Shown one piece after another: positions 1 through 6,321 of a stretch of DNA of 12,691 nt. The DNA is taken from assembly GCA_016179995.1 (NCBI GenBank), contig JACPCC010000099.1, forward strand, positions 1 through 12,691, given 5' to 3'. Origin of the DNA: Candidatus Woesearchaeota archaeon. GTDB taxonomy: Archaea > Nanobdellota > Nanobdellia > Woesearchaeales > GW2011-AR9. Under the pieces are notes generated by a model. That model ran no database searches. It was not told the origin of the DNA and saw only the letters and a program-made list of their open reading frames with translations. A program made the translations under genes and the position numbers. The first letter of the stretch is position 1, and the number at the start of each line of letters is the position of its first letter.

Positions 1-288
1 AAGCCGATGAACTTCTAATTTATTTCTTACAAACAGAACTTTTCCTTCTTTAAATACTCTATATTGAATATATAAAGGGAGTGAATCAAACAAAGATAAC
101 TGTACTTTTTCTGAGCTATGGCTTAATATGTCTGCTTTTTTTTTAATAGAAATTTTTGACTCAAGCTTAATACAAATGTCCACATCAGAATATGGCCGAG
201 CATTACCTGTTGCTTGCGAACCAAAAAGATAAATCATTCGAACTTCTGGATACAACGTAAGCTTATCTATTAACGATTTTAATTGCAT
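1..288 (-). CDS. MNT-type minimal nucleotidyltransferase, MntA-like (3' end outside window)
   Basis: The first 96 codons of a minus-strand gene run off the left edge. The protein shows the minimal nucleotidyltransferase signature: G23-S24, then exactly ten residues, then D35-V36-D37 (GSx10DxD), which binds metal and NTP. A later FDSLPLYIQYRVF stretch carries the likely third carboxylate, D68, followed by the family's usual KEGKVLF strand. Free-standing proteins of this size (about 100-140 aa) are often antitoxins that AMPylate or inactivate a HEPN toxin (MntA/HepT). Any HEPN partner would lie beyond position 1 and cannot be seen. ATG at 288 is chosen because a TATA-like box (about 307-318, read on the minus strand) lies about 25 bp upstream, which suggests a leaderless mRNA; an in-frame stop lies at 304-306. 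The fold is fairly certain; the antitoxin role is inferred. Confidence 0.85.
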   Translation of the reverse strand, partial: MQLKSLIDKLTLYPEVRMIYLFGSQATGNARPYSDVDICIKLESKISIKKKADILSHSSEKVQLSLFDSLPLYIQYRVFKEGKVLFVRNKLEVHRL

Positions 289-388
289 ATCTACAAATAT
301 CTTTTAATATTATAAAAACTTATCGCTCAATGTATTATTTTAATGACTATACAAATCTCTTCACAAAACTACTTAATTTTCAGCAATA

Positions 389-399
389 TTTATAAATAA
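389..399 (+). promoter_or_regulatory. TATA box of the L7Ae operon
   Basis: TTTATAAATAA is an archetypal archaeal TATA element and is repeated almost letter for letter before EF-1A (7273-7283). Initiation about 25 bp downstream would start the mRNA near 420 and leave a leader of roughly 130 nt, long for an archaeon. An 8-bp inverted pair (TTATCGCT 320-327, AGCGATAA 399-406) links this box to the divergent nucleotidyltransferase promoter. Its meaning is unknown. Confidence 0.7.
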
Positions 400-442
400 G
401 CGATAAATTTGTTATTTATCCTACCTATGAGTTGGGTAACTT

Positions 443-533
443 AAAAGATATCAACATTAAGTGTGTTATATCTTTTATATTTAGCTGTGAAATTTACAGT
501 TAAACAACGAGGTAACAATTCTCTTATTGTTAC
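443..533 (+). promoter_or_regulatory. Structured 5' leader of the L7Ae operon
   Basis: Three hairpins can be drawn. The first pairs AAAAGATAT (443-451) with ATATCTTTT (468-476), extended by AACA/TGTT across one bulged C. The second is a weak one at 485-499 (CTGT/ACAG). The third is a perfect 8-bp stem, GTAACAAT (512-519) with ATTGTTAC (526-533), over a 6-nt loop. The last ends just before the Shine-Dalgarno sequence (GAGGAGGT, 536-543) and sits between two CGAGG copies (508-512 and 535-539). In some archaea L7Ae represses its own mRNA by binding a kink-turn in the leader. The position here suits such control, but a clean kink-turn (3-nt bulge plus tandem GA pairs) was not found. Confidence 0.45.
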
Positions 534-550
534 GCGAGGAGGTTAATAAA

Positions 551-871
551 ATGTCCGATGACGCAAAAGTATTAGAAATAGTAGAAATAGCACGTACTAC
601 TGGAAAAATTAAAAAAGGTTCTAATGAAGCGACAAAAGCTATTGAAAAAGGAACTGCTAAACTAGTTGTTTATGCTGCTGATGTTACACCTAAAGAAATT
701 ATCATGCACTTGCCTTTATTATGCCAAGAAAAGAAAGTGCCTTGTTTTGAAGTCGCTAAAAAAGAAGACCTTGGCGCTGCTGCCGGTCTTGCTCTATCTA
801 CTGCTGCTGTTGCTATAATCAAAGAAGGAGAAGCTAAGCATGCTTTAGAAGCCTTGGCACGTAGCAAATAA
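551..871 (+). CDS. rpl7ae: Ribosomal protein eL8 / L7Ae
   Basis: This 106-residue protein binds kink-turns. In archaea it serves the large ribosomal subunit, box C/D and H/ACA sRNPs, and RNase P. The signature GSNEATKAIEKG near residues 27-38 matches the RNA-binding helix-turn of the family, where G(T/S)NE(A/V)TK contacts the kink-turn. DVTPKEIIMHLPLLC and the C-terminal LGAAAGL complete the L7Ae/L30e/S12e fold at usual length. An in-frame TTG at 527 is possible, but ATG 551 is chosen because GAGGAGGT sits 7 bp before it and family homology begins there. It is the first gene of the operon with S28e, L24e and NDK, an order common in archaea. Identification is secure. Confidence 0.97.
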   Translation: MSDDAKVLEIVEIARTTGKIKKGSNEATKAIEKGTAKLVVYAADVTPKEIIMHLPLLCQEKKVPCFEVAKKEDLGAAAGLALSTAAVAIIKEGEAKHALEALARSK

Positions 872-890
872 TTAATTGAGGCAAAATAAA

Positions 891-1199
891 ATGGCTCAAG
901 AAAAACAAGACACCAGACCTGATAGACCGGAAAAACAATCTCGTCTCGCTCAGGAAGAAGCACCACGGCAAGAAGGTGAGATTCACTTTTCTCCAGGAAT
1001 ACCTGCTGAAGTCAAAGAGATAGTGGCTCGTGTAGGTACAAGAGGAGAACTAACGCAAGTCATGTGCCTAGTTATGGACGGCCGTGATAAAGACAAATCA
1101 ATTCGTCGAAATGTCAAAGGTCCAGTTCGGGTAGGCGACATTCTAATGCTTATGGAAACTGAGATTGAAGCACAACGCCTGGGCGGCGGAAGAAGGTGA
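891..1199 (+). CDS. rps28e: Ribosomal protein eS28 with N-terminal extension
   Basis: This is a small-subunit protein near the mRNA exit/E-site region. The core, from about residue 35 on, carries [18 protein letters not shown], the near-invariant [20 protein letters not shown] and a basic C-terminus, all diagnostic of S28e. At 102 residues it is longer than the usual 65-75. The extra roughly 30 N-terminal residues are polar and rich in Q, E, R and P, so probably disordered. ATG 891 is preferred to the in-frame TTG at 876, since GAGG at 878-881 is a suitable ribosome binding site for 891. It starts 19 bp after the L7Ae stop, in the same operon. The identification is certain; the role of the extension is unknown. 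Confidence 0.95.
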   Translation: MAQEKQDTRPDRPEKQSRLAQEEAPRQEGEIHFSPGIPAEVKEIVARVGTRGELTQVMCLVMDGRDKDKSIRRNVKGPVRVGDILMLMETEIEAQRLGGGRR

Positions 1200-1204
1200 T
1201 TTAA

Positions 1205-1453
1205 ATGCCAAAATGCGATTTTTGTGGGAACTCTGTCGAGAAAGGAACGGGCATGATGTTTGTTTACATTAGTGGAAAGATTGTAAATTTTTGCTCACGC
1301 AAATGTGAAAAAAACATGTTTAAGCTAGGCCGCAAGCCTTTGGAAATACGCTGGACGCAAGCTTATCGTCAAGAACATAAGAAAGATAATAAAGATGGCG
1401 TTAAATCTAGTTTTAAAGAAAATACCATCAATACTGCCGGTGGTAAAGCATGA
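1205..1453 (+). CDS. rpl24e: Ribosomal protein eL24 (zinc-binding)
   Basis: This large-subunit protein carries the L24e zinc ribbon. C4-x2-C7 and C30-x3-C34 (CDFCG and CSRKC) form the four-cysteine site, and the segment GTGMMFVYISGKIVNFCSRKC is typical of the family (TRASH/L24e fold). The sequence LGRKPLEIRWTQAYR follows and matches the conserved rRNA-binding end. Archaeal L24e is usually 55-70 residues. Here about 20 further polar residues (K, D, N, S, T) extend the C-terminus. The GAAGGTGAT sequence overlapping the S28e stop supplies the ribosome binding site. The stop codon overlaps the NDK start (ATGA), so the two are probably translationally coupled. Confidence 0.95.
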   Translation: MPKCDFCGNSVEKGTGMMFVYISGKIVNFCSRKCEKNMFKLGRKPLEIRWTQAYRQEHKKDNKDGVKSSFKENTINTAGGKA

Positions 1454-1938
1454 TTGAACGCAGTCTAGTTCTGTTGAAGCCCGATGCTATCAAGCGTGGG
1501 CTTAGTGGCAGAATTATTCAGCGCTTTGAAGATGTAGGATTTAAAGTAGTTGGTGCTAAAATGGTTTGGGTTGATGAAAATCTCGCCCGACAGCATTATT
1601 TCGATTTAGGCGAACGCAGAGGCGAAAAAGTTCTTCAGGTGATGCTAAAATTTATTACTAGTGGACCAGTTTTAGCTCTTTGTCTAGAAGGTATCAACGC
1701 AGTTGAAAACATAAGAAAAATGGTAGGCGCAACTGAACCTCGCGGCGCGCAGCCAGGAACAATTCGCGGTGACTTTGCTCACATAAGCTTTGCTGACGCA
1801 GACCAACAAGATAAAGCTATTGAAAACTTGATCCATGCTTCTGGAAATGTTCAAGAAGCACAGAAAGAAATTACTCTCTGGTTTAAACCTCAGGAATTGC
1901 ACTCCTATAAAAGTGTTCACGAAGCACATACTTTTTGA
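1450..1938 (+). CDS. ndk: Nucleoside diphosphate kinase
   Basis: NDK transfers the gamma-phosphate between nucleoside triphosphates and diphosphates through a phosphohistidine. Conserved parts are LVLLKPDAIKRGL (K10), HY at 49-50, SGPV at 71-74, PGTIRGDF (R106) and the catalytic H129 in NLIHAS. The C-terminal tail TLWFKPQELHSY matches the long, eukaryote-like form. Two departures stand out. About ten extra residues separate RGDF from the catalytic histidine, where the usual GRN-(I/V)-(I/V)-H becomes ENLIH. The phenylalanine pair that stacks on the base in canonical enzymes (PFF after HY) is replaced by V61-L62 with a few extra residues before it. At 162 residues it is slightly long. It is the last gene of the ribosomal operon, a position usual in archaea. 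It is probably active, as all catalytic residues are present. Confidence 0.95.
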   Translation: MIERSLVLLKPDAIKRGLSGRIIQRFEDVGFKVVGAKMVWVDENLARQHYFDLGERRGEKVLQVMLKFITSGPVLALCLEGINAVENIRKMVGATEPRGAQPGTIRGDFAHISFADADQQDKAIENLIHASGNVQEAQKEITLWFKPQELHSYKSVHEAHTF

Positions 1939-2110
1939 TTTTTTAAATCTAACAAAAAGCTAATTAAACCTATCCAAAATAAATAATAAGTAAACTAAGT
2001 TAATAATAAAAACAGAATAAAAAAGAATAATAAAACAAATCAACAAAACAAAGAAAAATCAGATTCAAAGAACAATTTGATTTAAACTTAAATTAAGATG
2101 AGGAAGAAAA
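1939..2110. other. A-rich spacer between NDK and EF-2
   Basis: A 172-bp spacer of extremely low complexity, mostly A and T on the plus strand. A T-run directly follows the NDK stop and could end the operon transcript. No convincing TATA box or hairpin was found. The ribosome binding site of EF-2 (GATGAGGAAG, 2097-2106) closes it. Confidence 0.5.
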
Positions 2111-4312
2111 ATGGCAGCTTCAGAAAAAATAGTAGATAAAGTACTGAGAATTACTCAGAATCCTAAATTTATTAGAAATATTTGTACTAGTGCGCATATT
2201 CACCACGGCAAAACCGCTTTTACTGACAACCTTTTGGCCGCAGCTGGGATGATGTCTGAAAAAGCAGCTGGAGACTTGGAAGCAGGTATGACTACTTGGC
2301 AGCATGCTGATGAACAAGAACGTTTAATGACTGTAGATGCAGCTAATGTTTCTATGGTTCACGATTTCTTTGGAAATGAATACTTAATCAATCTTATTGA
2401 CACACCTGGTCATGTTGACTTTGGTGGAAATGTAACTAGGGCTATGAGAGCTATTGATGGAACCGTAGTATTAATCTGTGCAGTTGAAGGAGTAATGCCT
2501 CAAACTGAAACTGTTGTTCGTCAAGCAGTTCGTGAAAGGGTTAAACCAGTTCTTTTCATCAACAAAGTTGATCGCTTAGTTAAAGAATTAAAATTATCGC
2601 CAGAACAAATTTCCCAAAAAATTATGTCTTTGGTACAGCAATTCAACAATTTAATTGAAAATATTGCTGAACCGCAATACAAACAAATTTGGAAAGTTAG
2701 TGTACCTGAAGGTAGTGTAGCCTTTGGTTCTGCACGTGAAAACTGGGCTTTATCTTTTCCATACATGCAGAAGAAAAGTATTAAATTTTCTGATATCCTC
2801 AAAATTTATGAGATGGAAGAAGAAGAACGGAAAAAATGGGTTTGGGAGAATGCTCCTTTGAACGAAGTTATTTTGGATATGGTCATTAAACACTTACCTG
2901 ACCCTGCTCAAGCACAAGCTTATCGTATTCAAAAAATGTGGCACGGCGATTTAGAATCAGAATTTGGTAAAGGTCTATTGACCGCTGATCCTAACGGAAA
3001 GCTAGCTTTTGTTATAACCAGAATTGTTGTTGATCCAAAATCTGGAAAAGATATTTCTGCTGGGCGTATCTTTAGTGGAAGAATAAGCAGTGGTATGGAG
3101 GTCTGGCTTAACGATGCTAAGAAAAAACAAAGAATTCAAAATGTTTATATCTATAATGGTATCCGTCCAGAAATTATCGAATCAGTTCCTGCTGGAAACG
3201 TTTTAGCTATTTCCGGTGTAGTTGGCTTTGCTGGGGAAACTGTAACTCTAGAAGCTGAACATCCTTTTGAAGAATTGAAACATATCTTTGAACCAGTTAT
3301 CACTAAAGCTATTGAGCCAAAAAGACCAGGAGATCTGCCAAAGTTGGTAGAAGTTCTACGCAAAGTTAGTCGTGAAGATCCTTCTGTTAAAATTGAAATT
3401 AATGAAGAAACTGGTCAGAACTTGATGCATGGTATGGGAGAACTGCACTTAGAGATTATTGAAAATAGAATAATTACTGAAAAAGGTGTGGAAGTTAAAA
3501 CTTCTCCGCCAATTGTTGTATATCGTGAAACAATCACCAAACAAAGTCCTGAAGTTGAAGGTAAATCACCAAACAAACATAACAAGCTTTACTTTAAAGT
3601 AGAGCCACTTGATCCTAGAATCAGTGAAGGAATTAAAAGCGGAGTAATTCCTGCCGGACGTTTCAAAAAACGTGACGACCAAATGGTTGCTTACTTGAGA
3701 GAAGAATGCGGTTGGGATGCTAAAACTGCCGGTATGGTTAAAGCAGTATGTAATGGCAATATGTTCATGGACGAAACTCGTGGTATTGTCTATATTAACG
3801 AAATCTTGGAAATGGTTTTAGACATGTTTGAAGATGTTATGAAAGCAGGCCCATTAGCTAAAGAGCCTTGTGTGGGAGTTAGAGTTAGCCTCACAGATTG
3901 TAAATTGCACGAAGATGCTATTCACCGTGGCCCAGCACAAACTTATCCTGCTGTCAGAGAAGGTATTAGAGGAGCTATGATGCAAGCGGGTCCTGTACTC
4001 TTTGAGCCTTTACAAGTTATGAGAATTGAAGCACCTAACGAATATGTGGGAGAAATTTCACGTTTAGTTTCCTCCAAGAGAGGTCAACTCTTAGACTTAA
4101 ACCAAGAAGGTGAGCAAGGTATTATAAAAGCTAAACTTCCTGTAGGTGAATTAATTGGTTGGAGTAACGACTTAAGATCTGCAACAGAAGGTCGTGGCAG
4201 TTCTAACTTAGTTGATCAGATGTTCGAACGTTTACCATTTGAATTGCAGGATAAAATTAGAAATAATATCATCCAAAGAAAAGGTTTAAGTTCAGGTGAA
4301 TTGGGAGCTTAA
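2111..4312 (+). CDS. fusA: Translation elongation factor aEF-2 with atypical P-loop and switch I
   Basis: EF-2 is the GTPase that drives ribosomal translocation. At 733 residues it has full archaeal EF-2 length, with GTPase motifs in order: G1 AHIHHGKT (28-35), G3 DTPGH (97-101), G4 NKVD (151-154) and a G5-like GSAR (206-209). Domains III-V follow, including HGMGELHLEII (440-450) and the tip loop LHEDAIHRGPAQ, where H605 is the residue normally changed to diphthamide. In G1 the family's AHxDHGKT aspartate is H31, and in switch I the usual RGITI reads RLMTV, keeping T74. EF-1A in the same window keeps both canonical motifs, so this is not a regional sequence-quality problem. The gene stands alone after the NDK operon, with an SD at 2097-2106, and is followed by a T-tract. 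Identification is secure. Confidence 0.97.
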   Translation: MAASEKIVDKVLRITQNPKFIRNICTSAHIHHGKTAFTDNLLAAAGMMSEKAAGDLEAGMTTWQHADEQERLMTVDAANVSMVHDFFGNEYLINLIDTPGHVDFGGNVTRAMRAIDGTVVLICAVEGVMPQTETVVRQAVRERVKPVLFINKVDRLVKELKLSPEQISQKIMSLVQQFNNLIENIAEPQYKQIWKVSVPEGSVAFGSARENWALSFPYMQKKSIKFSDILKIYEMEEEERKKWVWENAPLNEVILDMVIKHLPDPAQAQAYRIQKMWHGDLESEFGKGLLTADPNGKLAFVITRIVVDPKSGKDISAGRIFSGRISSGMEVWLNDAKKKQRIQNVYIYNGIRPEIIESVPAGNVLAISGVVGFAGETVTLEAEHPFEELKHIFEPVITKAIEPKRPGDLPKLVEVLRKVSREDPSVKIEINEETGQNLMHGMGELHLEIIENRIITEKGVEVKTSPPIVVYRETITKQSPEVEGKSPNKHNKLYFKVEPLDPRISEGIKSGVIPAGRFKKRDDQMVAYLREECGWDAKTAGMVKAVCNGNMFMDETRGIVYINEILEMVLDMFEDVMKAGPLAKEPCVGVRVSLTDCKLHEDAIHRGPAQTYPAVREGIRGAMMQAGPVLFEPLQVMRIEAPNEYVGEISRLVSSKRGQLLDLNQEGEQGIIKAKLPVGELIGWSNDLRSATEGRGSSNLVDQMFERLPFELQDKIRNNIIQRKGLSSGELGA

Positions 4313-4332
4313 ACTTTTTTTTCTTTTTTTAA
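4313..4332 (+). terminator. T-tract terminator after EF-2
   Basis: Immediately after the EF-2 stop the plus strand reads two runs of seven or more T separated by one C. Uninterrupted U-tracts without a hairpin are the usual intrinsic termination signal in archaea. Confidence 0.6.
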
Positions 4333-4361
4333 TAATCATTTAAATCACTTATCATAGAAAT

Positions 4362-4649
4362 ATGGCAGACGAAATAGCAAAAAATAGACCACCAAGAAGA
4401 TATATTAGTCGTAAAGACTTGTCTGTCCATTTAGGAATTCTTTTACAAGATTATCCAGAAGGAGGTTTTAAGACAGAACATATCAGGTCTTATGTTAGTC
4501 CATTAGTTGAGCGTTTAAAATATCAGCTGCCCAGGGGAGAAAAAGCAAGTAAGATTGTTCTTCATGAAGCTAAGAGGTATTTACAAGAGCAAGGTTGGCA
4601 GTCTTATTCTACCGTAGATAAAAAAGGTTATTATCGTAGAGGAGATTAG
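4362..4649 (+). CDS. Small basic protein of unknown function
   Basis: This 95-residue soluble protein is not one I recognise. It is basic (many K and R, including NRPPRRYISRKD at 8-19) and mostly helical by eye, with a central PEGGFKTEHIRSYVSPLVERL stretch. A C-terminal helix, KASKIVLHEAKRYLQEQGW, precedes an aromatic tail with two tyrosine-arginine motifs. There are no cysteines, signal peptide or membrane segments. A small RNA- or ribosome-associated factor would suit the charge and the position behind EF-2, but that is only inference. No SD precedes ATG 4362. A weak TATA-like TTTAAAT about 20 bp upstream suggests a leaderless transcript separated from EF-2 by the T-tract. Base composition and codon use match the neighbours, so I take it as real. 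Confidence 0.7.
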   Translation: MADEIAKNRPPRRYISRKDLSVHLGILLQDYPEGGFKTEHIRSYVSPLVERLKYQLPRGEKASKIVLHEAKRYLQEQGWQSYSTVDKKGYYRRGD

Positions 4650-4674
4650 ATTTTTTTGAGAAAAGATGTTTTTA

Positions 4675-4849
4675 TAATCCTCGTATTTGTTTAGCTCGGC
4701 GCGGTCAATAAGTTTTCCGAGCATAACCATTCGTCAGATGGTTTAAGTTCCCCGTCAGATAAATTAAATATATTGTTTTACACCGACTACACATTTATAG
4801 CGGGGCGAGGGAAACAGACCGCCGAATTGCTAAACAAATACTAATCCTC
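4675..4849. mobile_element. MITE-like non-autonomous element with 13-bp TIRs and 8-bp target duplication
   Basis: A 159-bp body (4683-4841) begins with GTATTTGTTTAGC and ends with its exact reverse complement GCTAAACAAATAC. Both ends abut a perfect direct repeat, TAATCCTC (4675-4682 and 4842-4849). This is the anatomy of a transposed element with an 8-bp target site duplication. The terminal repeats extend inward imperfectly (TCG/CGA, GCGGTC 4701-4706 with GACCGC 4817-4822). The inside carries no gene, only hairpins: AACCAT/ATGGTT (4725-4743), CCCCG/CGGGG (4750-4754 and 4801-4805) enclosing ATAAAT/ATTTAT, and an alternative GCTCGG/CCGAGC (4694-4699 and 4717-4722). The octamer CGTCAGAT occurs twice (4732, 4753). 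It is visibly richer in G and C than its flanks. A structured RNA is the alternative reading, but the exactly abutting direct repeats favour insertion. The parent transposase family is not identified. Confidence 0.72.
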
Positions 4850-4928
4850 TATTTTTCTTCGTATGTTTTTTAAATTGAATCGTCTTTTTAGAAAAAGGTT
4901 TGATAAAAATAATTTAGAGAGAGGAAAA

Positions 4929-5276
4929 ATGAAACAAAACATTCTTGCTAAAAATAACATTTCTGCTTATGTGATTGAATTATTTCCTAAGAATGATTTG
5001 CAAGACAAAAGTGCTTTAATAACTACTGTAGGTGCGGCAACTATGGGAGTATCAAACGTTTATATTGCTTATGTTAACGACGTTGCTAAATCATTAATAA
5101 GGCTCGGCTTCAAAATTTCTCCTCTAAATTTTGGTACAGAAGACTTTATCGGCAGAAAAGCCTTAGTGAGAATGAATTATTCTGGCGATTCTTGTCCGAC
5201 TGAAGAATGCATCCGTTCGGTTGTCGACAAAGAGATTATTTCCGGATTGGATTATGTTGTTAGAAAATTAAGGTGA
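4929..5276 (+). CDS. Small protein of unknown function
   Basis: This is a 115-residue protein I do not recognise. It reads as an alpha/beta domain: a hydrophobic strand ISAYVIELF, an ALITTVGAATMGVSNVYIAYV segment with small residues, then FKISPLNFGTEDFIGRKALVRM and a C-terminal helix ending in basic residues. Two cysteines, 5 apart (CPTEEC), lie near residues 85-90. No signal peptide or clear membrane span is present. ATG 4929 is chosen because GAGAGAGGA (4918-4926) lies just before it. An earlier in-frame ATG at 4863 would add 22 basic residues but has no such site. A TATA-like TTTTTTAAATT at 4865-4875 would start the transcript near 4895-4900. It converges with the radical SAM gene, leaving only 22 bp between stops. 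Function unknown. Confidence 0.65.
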   Translation: MKQNILAKNNISAYVIELFPKNDLQDKSALITTVGAATMGVSNVYIAYVNDVAKSLIRLGFKISPLNFGTEDFIGRKALVRMNYSGDSCPTEECIRSVVDKEIISGLDYVVRKLR

Positions 5277-5298
5277 ATATAATCATACAAAGTGTAAA

Positions 5299-6321
5299 TT
5301 AAAACATCTCTCTCATCGTCTCTAAAAGCATTAATGGGTTTCTTCTAAAATAAGAAGTATTATATGCGCAGGCAGAAAAACATTTATCATTGCATTTGTC
5401 TAATAATTCTTCACTATTGTGTTTACCATCTTTAAAATAACTCTTATCGATATCCAAAAATTTAATTCCATTAGTTTGTTTCATATATTTTGAACACTTG
5501 AATATTTCACCATTCGTAGCAACTTGTATCATATATGTGCCAACATCACAAGGCCAACGCAATGGTTCATCAATAAATCTTAAAGCATCATGAAAATATC
5601 TTTCTGCATTAATTATTTTTGTCCCCGCTTTTTTTCTTTCAATAAGATATCTTAAAGTTTTTTTAATCTTTTCTTTCACCATGGGCTCTTCGTAAACTGT
5701 TCTTCTTTCGGAATTAAATGCGCTAAACTCTGTTACCAAACCAAAACTTATGGGCAATTTCCTTCTTTCAGACAATTCGACCAATTTCGCAGTTTCATCT
5801 AAATTGGCAGGAGCTAAAACTTGATGAGCTTTGTATCTTAATCCATACTCTCTTTGTGCTTGTTCTAACCTTTCAATTAAACTTTCATCACCATGGAGGG
5901 TTTTATCTGAACCTTTAACAGTATCATAACCATCTAAAGAAACTTCTAAGACTGTCAATCCTGCTTCTCCTAACTGCGCTAGTTTTTCTGAGGATAAAGA
6001 ATTTTTTTGTCCGTGTGAAGTAACATAAGTAAACAAATTTCTCTCTGAAGCAAAACGCACTAAATCAGGAAAATCTTTTCTTAATGTAGGTTCACCACCC
6101 ATAAACGCAATAACAGAACTTCCTAAATAATCAGCATGCACTATTCTTCTCCCTATCTCTTCTTTTGAGGGGTTTTTCCTCTCATTATCTACAACTTCAC
6201 AATATTCACACTTCAAATCACACTTATCAGTAATCCACAAGTGCGTCCATAGTGGTAGAGGACCAAGCTGAGAAGACAAATAAGACTTTCCCATATTTAA
6301 CATTTGTTGAACTGAAACCAT
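5299..6321 (-). CDS. Radical SAM protein with SPASM/Twitch-like auxiliary cysteine domain
   Basis: This 340-residue enzyme reductively cleaves S-adenosylmethionine with a 4Fe-4S cluster. C34-x3-C38-x2-C41 (TDKCDLKCEYC) is the canonical radical SAM cluster site, and GGEPTL at 75-80 is the SAM-binding strand. The C-terminal part has five more cysteines. C258 and C276 in the arrangement C-x12-G-x4-C match the opening of a SPASM domain, and C310-x3-C314-x3-C318 would bind a further cluster. The spacing of the last group differs from the standard C-x2-C-x5-C-x3-C. SPASM relatives modify peptides or proteins or mature cofactors, but no candidate substrate peptide is beside it, so the substrate is unknown. 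A minus-strand TATA (6344-6356) sits about 29 bp before the ATG, giving a very short leader. It is transcribed divergently from the AbrB/PIN pair. Confidence 0.85.
   Translation of the reverse strand: MVSVQQMLNMGKSYLSSQLGPLPLWTHLWITDKCDLKCEYCEVVDNERKNPSKEEIGRRIVHADYLGSSVIAFMGGEPTLRKDFPDLVRFASERNLFTYVTSHGQKNSLSSEKLAQLGEAGLTVLEVSLDGYDTVKGSDKTLHGDESLIERLEQAQREYGLRYKAHQVLAPANLDETAKLVELSERRKLPISFGLVTEFSAFNSERRTVYEEPMVKEKIKKTLRYLIERKKAGTKIINAERYFHDALRFIDEPLRWPCDVGTYMIQVATNGEIFKCSKYMKQTNGIKFLDIDKSYFKDGKHNSEELLDKCNDKCFSACAYNTSYFRRNPLMLLETMREMF

Noticed and set aside
508..545. Kink-turn in the L7Ae leader formed by the GA-containing CGAGG flanks of the 512-533 hairpin
   Set aside because: The GA dinucleotides are not placed opposite each other next to a continuous stem (a G-G clash and an extra C intervene), so it was reported only as a general structured leader.
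4683..4841. RNase P RNA or another known RNA gene, because of the 13-bp closing helix and an ACAGACCGCCG stretch near the 3' end
   Set aside because: The conserved RNase P core (GGAAAGUCC-type 5' P4 strand and the GGCUUA 3' region) is missing, the length is too short, and the exactly abutting octamer repeats are better explained by insertion.
4929..5276. Precursor peptide modified by the neighbouring radical SAM enzyme
   Set aside because: At 115 residues it reads as a folded alpha/beta protein with only two cysteines and no leader/core pattern, and the genes are convergent rather than in one operon.
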